From assembly GCA_000695745.1 (NCBI GenBank), contig ASHK01000240.1, positions 1 to 5,201 of the forward strand: a stretch of 5,201 nucleotides of DNA, written 5' to 3'. Made by a program: the position numbers and the translations under genes. The stretch is from Vibrio madracius (lineage in GTDB: Bacteria; Pseudomonadota; Gammaproteobacteria; Enterobacterales; Vibrionaceae). Below, in pieces: positions 1 to 5,201 of the stretch. A model generated the notes under the pieces. It saw nothing but the letters and a program-made list of their open reading frames with translations, did not search any database and was not told the origin of the DNA. Positions within the stretch are counted from its first letter, which is position 1, and each line of letters starts with the position of its first letter.

Positions 1-1
1 C

Positions 2-607
2 TTAGTTGCATTAAATAGCGTATTCCAAATTATCACGTATAGCTTCCTTGCTTGGTTATTCATTACGGTGTTGCCACCAAAATTTGGTTTCCAAGGGCAG
101 GTCGTGGACATCTCAATGGGTGAGATCGCTGAAAGTGTGATGATTTATCTAGGTATTCCTTTCTTAGCTGGATTTTTAAGTCGCAAGATCTTAGTCGCGA
201 AGAAAGGCGAGCAGTGGTACAACGAAACCTTTATTCCTAAGGTTTCACCAATAACGCTAATCGCACTACTGGCTACTATCGTACTGATGTTCAGCCTCAA
301 AGGTGAGATGATCGTTGAATTGCCGATGCAAGTGGTACGTGTGGCAATTCCACTTACTATTTACTTCTTTATGATGTTCTTCGTGAGTTTCTTTGTTGCT
401 AAGAAAATGGGGGTTCCTTTTGATAAGAATGCCTCTATTGCTTACACCGCGACGGGGAATAACTTTGAACTGGCTATTGCTGTGGCAATTGCTGTATTTG
501 GTTTGAATTCGCCGGAAGCGTTTGCTGGGGTGATTGGTCCTTTGATTGAGGTGCCAGTATTGATCGCGTTGGTGAACTTCACGCTTAAAATGAAAAAACG
601 TTACTAG
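2..607 (+). CDS. acr3: ACR3-family arsenite efflux permease, C-terminal part (5' end outside window)
   Basis: The frame is open from base 2 and ends at TAG 605-607, giving 201 residues of a family whose members are usually about 340-370 residues with ten membrane helices. ACR3 proteins sit in the inner membrane and expel arsenite (some also antimonite) using the proton gradient. The visible part starts in a helix reading [15 protein letters not shown], which resembles the ACR3 segment that follows the conserved helix-4 cysteine; that cysteine would lie just outside the window. Several hydrophobic helices follow, then the strongly conserved [18 protein letters not shown] helix, whose Glu (codon 467-469) corresponds to the functionally important acidic residue of helix 9. 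The last helix is [18 protein letters not shown], followed by a basic tail ending KMKKRY. A GTG at 68-70 is an internal valine, not the start. Any arsR or arsC partner would be upstream, out of view. The family call is confident; substrate is inferred from family. Confidence 0.93.
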   Translation, partial: LVALNSVFQIITYSFLAWLFITVLPPKFGFQGQVVDISMGEIAESVMIYLGIPFLAGFLSRKILVAKKGEQWYNETFIPKVSPITLIALLATIVLMFSLKGEMIVELPMQVVRVAIPLTIYFFMMFFVSFFVAKKMGVPFDKNASIAYTATGNNFELAIAVAIAVFGLNSPEAFAGVIGPLIEVPVLIALVNFTLKMKKRY

Positions 608-624
608 TTCTGAGATGAAAGCGC

Positions 625-652
625 AAAGCTGAGCATTAGGCTCAGCTTTTTT
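625..652 (+). terminator. Rho-independent terminator of acr3, between convergent genes
   Basis: A perfect 10-base-pair stem (AAAGCTGAGC / GCTCAGCTTT) around a 5-base ATTAG loop is followed by a run of T. It starts 17 bases after the acr3 stop. The T run overlaps the last codon position of the minus-strand cyclase (stop 651-653). Read leftward, the same hairpin is followed by GCGCTTTC, a weaker tail, so it may also end the cyclase transcript less efficiently. Confidence 0.88.
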
Positions 653-1517
653 ACAGCAGTACTTTGGGCTTTTTGGTGCGTTTATCGTGCTTGCTCTGGT
701 ACATGGCAAGGTCGGCTTTTTTCAAAGTAATTCTTAAACTGGACTGAAATGATGCATAGCCAAGACTGTGGCAAAGCTCTGGGTAGCCTTTAAAATCTTC
801 CATAAATACTTGTTGTAGTTTTTCCAGTGCTTGGTGGAGCATTGCTTCCTCTTCATAATGAGTCAGCACTACAAATTCGTCGCCACCATAGCGAACAATC
901 ACATCTTGTTCTGAAAAACTGCGTCGTAAACATCGAGCGAATCGAAGTAGCACCAAATCACCCTCACTGTGGCCACGGTTATCATTGATCTGTTTGAAGT
1001 TATCAAGGTCAATGACGATACAAAACCCCTTGTTCCAGCGAATAGAACTTAAGTAGGTTAGATTTCGTAATTTAGTTAATGGGTCAGTATAGGCTTTGTT
1101 TTCAAAAAATTTGGCTTCCTGATGCAGTTCAGAAACATCAAAGCTGGTGGTGTAGATAAAAGATTCGCCTTCAATATCAACCTTAAATTTTAGAACGTTA
1201 TAGTAGAACGTCTCGTGTAGGCTCTGAAACTTAACAATTTTAGGAACGCATTGACCAGACTCGATGTAATCAATACTGGCGTCATGACACTCTTGAAGCA
1301 TACTCGCTAAGTTTTTAGGAACGATTTGCGCCAGTGCACTTGCTGTCATCCCTATTGGATTAACATCGGTAAATTGTCGCAGCCAGACAGTGAATTTGTC
1401 ATTTATGTACACATACTCTTGGGATGAATTTCTAATCGACAGAAACCCAGGGAAATGGCGAAATAGTTCATTCGCTTGGTGATATGTCAAATCTGTCACT
1501 GCTAAAATCTCACTCAA
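651..1517 (-). CDS. PAS-GGDEF diguanylate cyclase, TTG start
   Basis: A 288-residue soluble protein with no membrane segments or signal peptide. Residues about 15-130 look like a PAS sensor domain (FRHFPGFLSIRN, YVYINDKF, and the closing TSFDVSEL). Residues about 140-280 are a GGDEF domain: DPLTKLRN 145-152, the metal and substrate region DLDNFKQIND 170-179, GHSEGD, the intact GGDEF active-site loop 211-215, and a typical ending ADLAMYQSK. It should therefore make cyclic di-GMP from two GTP in response to a signal bound by the PAS domain; the signal is unknown. The I-site position five residues before GGDEF reads SEQD, not RxxD, so ordinary product inhibition is probably missing. The frame opens after a TAG at 1533-1535, and no ATG occurs before residue 57, which is inside the PAS domain. 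TTG 1515-1517 overlaps the stop of a possible upstream small ORF; GTG 1497-1499 (residue 7) is the alternative. An AGGA lies about 13 bases before TTG, which is rather far. Function is confident, the start is not. Confidence 0.9.
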   Translation of the reverse strand: MSEILAVTDLTYHQANELFRHFPGFLSIRNSSQEYVYINDKFTVWLRQFTDVNPIGMTASALAQIVPKNLASMLQECHDASIDYIESGQCVPKIVKFQSLHETFYYNVLKFKVDIEGESFIYTTSFDVSELHQEAKFFENKAYTDPLTKLRNLTYLSSIRWNKGFCIVIDLDNFKQINDNRGHSEGDLVLLRFARCLRRSFSEQDVIVRYGGDEFVVLTHYEEEAMLHQALEKLQQVFMEDFKGYPELCHSLGYASFQSSLRITLKKADLAMYQSKHDKRTKKPKVLL

Positions 1518-1659
1518 GTAAGTCCGATCTTCCTACAGCTGAAAAGCGGCCGATGTAGTTATCGTTTTTTTCAGCCGTTTCTAGCACGCTGCTAACATAA
1601 GAACTGTGATGCGTATCTTCTTGTTGATAGTTATTGTAAAAGAATGACTTAGTTCTCAT
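1510..1659 (-). CDS. possible 49-residue small protein overlapping the cyclase start
   Basis: An ATG at 1657-1659 opens a 49-codon frame ending at TGA 1510-1512. It begins MRTKSFFYNNYQQED and ends RFSAVGRSDLLE. I do not recognise the family. The composition is that of a soluble, hydrophilic protein, with no membrane segment or cysteine, and the codons look ordinary. In favour: the stop overlaps the TTG start of the cyclase by 8 bases (TTGAGTGA), a layout typical of translationally coupled genes, and the frame fills an otherwise empty 184-base gap. Against: no clear Shine-Dalgarno sequence precedes the ATG, no promoter is evident, and 49 codons can arise by chance. It is in the same frame as olsF and begins 42 bases after the olsF stop, so a readthrough tail of OlsF is formally possible, though the terminator hairpin between them argues against it. 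Confidence 0.42.
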   Translation of the reverse strand: MRTKSFFYNNYQQEDTHHSSYVSSVLETAEKNDNYIGRFSAVGRSDLLE

Positions 1660-1680
1660 TGCTGAGACAGTTTTCACCAC

Positions 1681-1703
1681 AGAAAAGCAGCCTAAGCTGC
1701 TTT
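1681..1703 (-). terminator. Hairpin terminator at the end of olsF
   Basis: Read leftward, AAAGCAGC pairs perfectly with GCTGCTTT over 8 base pairs around a 4-base TTAG loop and runs into TTTTCT. The stem begins inside the olsF stop codon (TAA 1702-1704). The T tract is short, so some readthrough into the downstream small ORF and cyclase is plausible. Confidence 0.72.
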
Positions 1704-3492
1704 AGAACCGGAAGTAACACATACTAGATTGATAGGGAGTTGTGACGTTTGAGGTAGTGTTTAGCGGCATCAGTGCCATATAACGAGCTAGGGATTTGTG
1801 AGGAACCGTGGTGAGATCGACGACGATCAAACCATCTAATGCATCATTGAAATTGGCATCGACGTTAAAACACACCAATTTGCCGTTTAAATTTAAGTAC
1901 TGCCTTAACAATACTGGTACGCCTTTCCCTGTATCTAATCTTGAGATAACGCGTGATAAAAGTTGAACATCAGCCAGAGCGCTCAGCGATTGGGGGCACC
2001 ATTGTTTGTGATGGTTTTGTTTGGGAGGATTCGACGCACTGACATGTCGTGCACTTTCATTATCATAATGATGTAATGTCATTGTGTCGGTGAGGAGCTG
2101 ACGAGCCATATCGCTGTAGTCATTACTAATGCTCACTGGACCAAATAGGTGAGTATAGTTTGGATGTCGGCGTATAAATTCAGCAATGCCTTTCCAGAGT
2201 AGTAGCAAGGCACCCATGCTCTTTTGATATTCTTCGGCAATAACACTGCGCCCCATTTCAATGGATCTACCCATAGTATCCAAGAATGACTGTTCGAAAT
2301 TAAATAGAGTTCGTGAGTATAAGGCACGTAGATCATTTTGCTTTATGAGCTGATCAACTAAACCAAGCCGATAAGCACCGACTAATTTTTGTTTCTCTTT
2401 ATCCCAAACGAATAGGTGCTGATAACTCTGATCAAATTGATCGATGTCCAAAGGCTGCCCGGTTCCTTCACCAACACGTCTAAAATTGATTTCGCGGATT
2501 CGGCCAATTTCGCGCATCACCGCAGGAATGTGGTCCATAGTGGTACAGTAAACCTCAAACTCGCCGCTAGTGAGAAGTAAGTGTTCTTCGGGGAGCAACT
2601 CAATGTCCTCAAGCAGTTCGCTAAGGTGCGTTTCTGAGGCAATAGTTTGCTCTATCTGCTGTTGAGACGAGGAGAGAGCGTTTTTGTTTGGATGCGAATG
2701 GTTGAGCAAATAAGTATTGAGACGCAAGTAAAGAACCAATTGCTGGCTGTCCAATGAACTCACTTCGCTAAATTTGATGTTGTTACCGATTGAAATTGGT
2801 ATAGCGGACTTCTTTTTGTTGAGAAGCTCGCGGCCGAGCATTGCCGTCCTCAGTATGGGGTGAACTTTTCCTGCTAGGTAGAAAGGTCGAGAGTTAACAC
2901 CGCCGATATGCACGGGAACTGTCGTCGCCTGGTTTTTTTTGATTAAGCTGCTTACAGAACGGCTCCATTGTTTGTCCTCTAATTGCAGCGATTTTTTATT
3001 AACCAGTTGAGATACTTCGCCAGCCGGAAACACAAGAAGCAGACCATCACGCTCTAAATGATGATTGGCTTGTCGGAATGCTCTGGAATTTGCTTGATGT
3101 GCGTTGGCTCCGTTGAATACGTCGACGCCGATAAACAGTGGTTCCAATTCAGGAACCAGTTTAAGAAATTCGTTAGCGAGAATCTTCACGTCTTTGCGAA
3201 TCTCAAGTAGCACCTGTGCCAAAATGACGCCTTCGACGCAGCCAAGAGGGTGGTTCGCGACAACGACGGTTGCTCCAGTTTTTGGTATCGTCTCACTGTT
3301 GCCCGAGACAATGTGATAATCGATCTCCAAAACATCCAAAGTGAAACGTAAGAAAGACTCGGTATCACAGCCTGCTGGACGTTGAGCGTACAGTCTGTCT
3401 AATGTTGATAGCCCTGTAGCCCATTCAGTTACATTTTCTGCTAAGCCTAATGGAGATTTGCGTGGTAGACGAAAAGGACTTGTGTTTGCCAT
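1702..3492 (-). CDS. olsF: Bifunctional ornithine lipid synthase, OlsF type (two acyltransferase domains)
   Basis: A 596-residue protein with two acyltransferase domains, the architecture and length of OlsF. Residues about 50-270 are a PlsC/OlsA-like lysophospholipid acyltransferase: ANHPLGCVEG 79-88 holds the catalytic His81, FPAGEVS 155-161, and NSRPFYLAGKVHP followed by LGRELLNK about 200-226. Residues about 310-570 are an OlsB-like GNAT domain: REINFRRVGEGTG 333-345, DIDQFD 349-354, HLFVWD, LVGAYRLG 370-377, and a later LLLWKGIAEFI / FGPVSISNDY block. In the family, the C-terminal half transfers a 3-hydroxyacyl group from ACP to the amino group of ornithine, and the N-terminal half adds a second acyl chain to that hydroxyl, giving ornithine lipid at the inner membrane, a phosphorus-free lipid that can replace phospholipid. 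The usual Asp of the HPxGxxD-type motif is Glu87 here. The ATG has AGAGGG just before it. Upstream are a sigma70-like promoter and Pho-box-like repeats, fitting phosphate control. COG3176-type 'hemolysin' is an older label for such proteins. Biochemistry is inferred from family. Confidence 0.88.
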   Translation of the reverse strand: MANTSPFRLPRKSPLGLAENVTEWATGLSTLDRLYAQRPAGCDTESFLRFTLDVLEIDYHIVSGNSETIPKTGATVVVANHPLGCVEGVILAQVLLEIRKDVKILANEFLKLVPELEPLFIGVDVFNGANAHQANSRAFRQANHHLERDGLLLVFPAGEVSQLVNKKSLQLEDKQWSRSVSSLIKKNQATTVPVHIGGVNSRPFYLAGKVHPILRTAMLGRELLNKKKSAIPISIGNNIKFSEVSSLDSQQLVLYLRLNTYLLNHSHPNKNALSSSQQQIEQTIASETHLSELLEDIELLPEEHLLLTSGEFEVYCTTMDHIPAVMREIGRIREINFRRVGEGTGQPLDIDQFDQSYQHLFVWDKEKQKLVGAYRLGLVDQLIKQNDLRALYSRTLFNFEQSFLDTMGRSIEMGRSVIAEEYQKSMGALLLLWKGIAEFIRRHPNYTHLFGPVSISNDYSDMARQLLTDTMTLHHYDNESARHVSASNPPKQNHHKQWCPQSLSALADVQLLSRVISRLDTGKGVPVLLRQYLNLNGKLVCFNVDANFNDALDGLIVVDLTTVPHKSLARYMALMPLNTTSNVTTPYQSSMCYFRF

Positions 3493-3496
3493 AACA

Positions 3497-3502
3497 CCCT
3501 CT
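3497..3502 (-). promoter_or_regulatory. Ribosome binding site of olsF
   Basis: Read leftward, AGAGGG sits four bases (TGTT) before ATG 3490-3492. This supports that ATG over the out-of-frame ATG in the leader at 3506-3508. Confidence 0.75.
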
Positions 3503-3524
3503 AACCATAAACCAAATTAATGTT

Positions 3525-3553
3525 GTTAAAAGGGTATGTTGTCGAGATGTCAA
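3525..3553 (-). promoter_or_regulatory. Predicted sigma70-type promoter of olsF
   Basis: Read leftward, a consensus -35 box TTGACA (3548-3553) is separated by 17 bases from TTTAAC (3525-3530), which matches four of six -10 positions. Transcription would start near 3518, giving a leader of roughly 25 bases before ATG 3492. The -35 box coincides with one of the TGACAT repeats described for the upstream region, so a bound regulator would contact or overlap RNA polymerase here. Confidence 0.6.
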
Positions 3554-3568
3554 AATGGCGAACAACAG

Positions 3569-3608
3569 ATGGCTAATGAGTGACGTATTGATGTCAAAAC
3601 CATGACAT
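3569..3608 (-). promoter_or_regulatory. Pho-box-like array of 7-base repeats upstream of olsF
   Basis: Read leftward, ATGTCAT (3602-3608), TTGACAT (3591-3597), ACGTCAC (3580-3586) and TAGCCAT (3569-3575) begin exactly 11 bases apart. PhoB binds tandem 7-base units of the form CTGTCAT separated by 4 bases. These match that unit at 6, 5, 4 and 4 of 7 positions. A further TTGACAT (3547-3553) lies in the same 11-base phase, 44 bases beyond the first TTGACAT, and contains the -35 box. The link to phosphate fits ornithine lipids replacing phospholipids when phosphate is scarce. The last units are weak, so this is a prediction. Confidence 0.5.
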
Positions 3609-3609
3609 C
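3590..3609. repeat. Perfect inverted repeat GATGTCA-N6-TGACATC in the olsF control region
   Basis: Two 7-base arms, GATGTCA and TGACATC, flank a 6-base spacer (AAACCA on the plus strand). The symmetry could mark the operator of a dimeric regulator. The same bases form the first two units of the Pho-box-like array, so the two readings compete. Confidence 0.55.
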
Positions 3610-3641
3610 AGCGAGATGCTTTGTGATTGACATATGAGAGG

Positions 3642-3673
3642 AAAAAAAGCCCAGCTAGGGAGGCGCTGGGCTT
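3642..3673 (-). terminator. Strong rho-independent terminator of the TonB receptor gene
   Basis: Read leftward, AAGCCCAGC pairs perfectly with GCTGGGCTT over 9 base pairs around a 9-base loop and is followed by seven T residues in total. It lies 12 bases after the receptor stop codon and separates that gene from the olsF promoter. Confidence 0.92.
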
Positions 3674-3685
3674 GGTCTTTATCAA

Positions 3686-5201
3686 TTAGAATGTCGCGTT
3701 GACTGATAACTTGAAGCGGCGTTCGTTACCGTAGTGAACATCATTAATCACACCTGTCGGGGTTCCGCCTTTCGGAGTGTATTCACCACCGCCGCCTGTG
3801 CCAGCGACGTATTCTGTATCAAATAAGTTTTCGATATTGAATCGGAAATCCCAAACGACATAATCGCTCTTGATTTTGTGCGATGCACCCGCATCAAAGC
3901 GAACATAACCATCGAGCTTAAGTGTGTTTGCATTGTCTGCCCAACGCTCACCTTGGTAGAACATACCAAGGTTAAATGCTGTTGATTCAGTCATTGCGTA
4001 GCGAGTCCAAGCAGAACCGCTCCACTCAGGAACGTTAGCTGGACGTTTATCTTGGTATGTATCGTGTTTGTCGAAGTTAGCATCTAGATACATACCCGTT
4101 GCCATCACAAACCATTTGTCAGCAATTTGACCTTGTGCACCAGCTTCTACACCTTGGTGGCGCTGAGTACCGTTTTGTGTCGTGATTCCATTTTCTTTGA
4201 TACTGATGTTCTTTTTCTCAATATCGAATATAGCACCAGTAAGCAGTAGGCGATTGTCCATTAGCTCCCATTTTGTGCCAACTCGTACTGACGGCTTTTC
4301 TCAGGTACACGTTCGGTAATAGAGTTGTCATCATTCACCACGTTAGAGACTGGGTTGAAGCTCTCAGAATAGTTGGCGTAGATGCTACCATTATAGCTTG
4401 GATGGAAAATCAAGCCTGCCTTTGGAGAGAAGGATTGACTGTCATTTGCACCGCTTACAACTTCATCTTTTGAGTTGGTACCATCGGCAAAGTACATGTC
4501 ATATCGACCACCAACGAGTGCTTGCCACTGGTCATTGAAAGTGATCAAATCTTGAGCATAAAAACCGTAGAAGTGATTGTTGCTCTCATAAGTAGACGTG
4601 GCATTGTTATAGTCTAGCCCAGGGTTTGCAGGGTTTTCACCAGGCTGCACACTAATGGAACTGCCTTTTACTCGCTGTTGAGCATAGTCATAGAACTGAC
4701 CATTGGTACCAATTAAGACTTGGTGGTCCGTATTAAGCGCAGTGAAGTTACCATGAAGATCGGCATGGAAAGCTTGGGTTTTCCAATGATCATGACGATC
4801 AAAAGGACTCATAGTGTAACTGCCATCAGCTATTGTGTTGGAATTTGGCGTTGGCATTGAGTCATAACGGTGACGCTTCATGTCTTGCAAGTTGTAGCTA
4901 AGTTTGGCTTCCCATTGGCTGTTAATATACAGATTTAGGTCGGCACCAAAATTCTCAACATCATTGTTGATGAATGACCAATGAGCATCTCTGATCGTCT
5001 CTTGATCGCCAATTCGGTTGCCATTGAGATCCAACCAAGAACCTGAGTCGATTGGTGCACTGTCTTGTGTTTTTTCATAGTTGAATGACAATAGACCCCA
5101 ATCGTAGAGGTCGGCTTCGATCACACCGTAGCCTAGGAAACGGTCTCGCTCTCTTTTATCACCAGTTGCATATTTGCGGTTCTCAACACTATCTTGTTTA
5201 A
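3686..5201 (-). pseudogene. TonB-dependent siderophore receptor, 3' part, broken by a one-base frameshift (5' end outside window)
   Basis: Read leftward, the frame is open from the window edge (codon 5197-5199) to a TAA at 4261-4263, and the next frame continues from there to TAA 3686-3688. Joined by restoring one base, they give 504 residues, the beta-barrel part of a receptor normally about 700 residues; the signal peptide, TonB box and plug would lie outside the window. Such outer-membrane receptors import ferric siderophores using TonB energy. Family features are DRFLGYGVIEADL near the start, YGFYAQDLITFNDQWQALVGGRYD, FSPKAGLIFHPSYNGSIYANYSESF, VPEKSRQYEL, then after the break TGAIFDIEKKNI, NIENLFDTEYV, a glycine-rich final loop and a terminal phenylalanine (VNATF) suited to barrel assembly. 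The break is near 4278: the frame reads EL then AQNGS and stops, whereas one extra G would give ELGTKWELMDNR, the expected family wording. An ATG (4259-4261) overlaps the premature TAA. The rest of both frames is intact, so the lesion is recent or a sequencing error. The siderophore cannot be told; the FhuE/FpvA/ferrichrome-like class is most similar in style. Confidence 0.88.

Noticed and set aside
68..70. GTG as the start of the acr3 gene
   Set aside because: The same frame is open to the window edge and codes for conserved ACR3 sequence upstream, so this is an internal valine.
266..709. Minus-strand open frame opposite acr3 and the end of the cyclase
   Set aside because: It is antisense to a clearly coding membrane protein, has no family signature and spans the terminator hairpin; it is a shadow.
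1510..1704. Readthrough of the olsF stop to make a longer OlsF
   Set aside because: The downstream frame is in phase, but OlsF is already full length for its family and the stop codon is part of a terminator hairpin.
3104..3316. Plus-strand open frame inside olsF
   Set aside because: It is antisense to the conserved acyltransferase motifs of olsF and has low-complexity Ser/Thr-rich composition; it is a shadow.
4273..4473. Plus-strand open frame opposite the receptor
   Set aside because: The receptor frame on the other strand explains the sequence; no ribosome site or recognisable domain here.
4259..5124. Two separate receptor genes in tandem, or programmed frameshifting
   Set aside because: The two pieces are complementary parts of one barrel with no duplication. 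There is no slippery heptamer or downstream structure at the junction, only a missing G, so a simple frameshift fits better.
1..5201. CRISPR array, insertion sequence, tRNA or riboswitch
   Set aside because: No spaced direct repeats, transposase remnants with terminal repeats, cloverleaf or known riboswitch core were seen on reading both strands.

Overview
The window reads as ordinary chromosomal DNA of a gammaproteobacterium. The gene types and protein wording (an OlsF-type ornithine lipid synthase, a PAS-GGDEF protein, a TonB siderophore receptor) and the moderate base composition point to a Vibrio or close relative. That assignment is inference from protein style, not from a marker gene.

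Layout from left to right. (1) 2-607, plus strand: the C-terminal 201 residues of an ACR3-family arsenite efflux permease whose start lies outside the window. (2) 625-652: a hairpin terminator in the short convergent gap. (3) 651-1517, minus strand: a 288-residue PAS-GGDEF diguanylate cyclase that appears to start at TTG. (4) 1510-1659, minus strand: a possible 49-residue small protein whose stop overlaps that TTG start by 8 bases. (5) 1681-1703: a terminator that includes the olsF stop codon. (6) 1702-3492, minus strand: a 596-residue two-domain acyltransferase matching bifunctional OlsF. (7) 3493-3641: the olsF control region, with a good sigma70-type promoter and, upstream, 7-base TGTCA-like repeats at exact 11-base steps that resemble a PhoB binding site (Pho box). 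(8) 3642-3673: a strong terminator. (9) 3686-5201, minus strand: the C-terminal 504 residues of a TonB-dependent siderophore receptor split by a one-base frameshift near 4278; its 5' end lies outside the window.

Apart from acr3, every gene is read leftward. A strong terminator separates the receptor from olsF, so olsF has its own promoter. The possible small gene and the cyclase lie 42 bases beyond the olsF stop, behind another hairpin and without an obvious promoter, so they may depend partly on readthrough from olsF. The themes are envelope and stress physiology: arsenite export, c-di-GMP signalling, phosphorus-free membrane lipid and iron uptake. I see no CRISPR, mobile element, RNA gene or defence system, and no clearly undescribed system. 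The items most worth a second look are the Pho-box-like array before olsF, the broken receptor and the small overlapping ORF.
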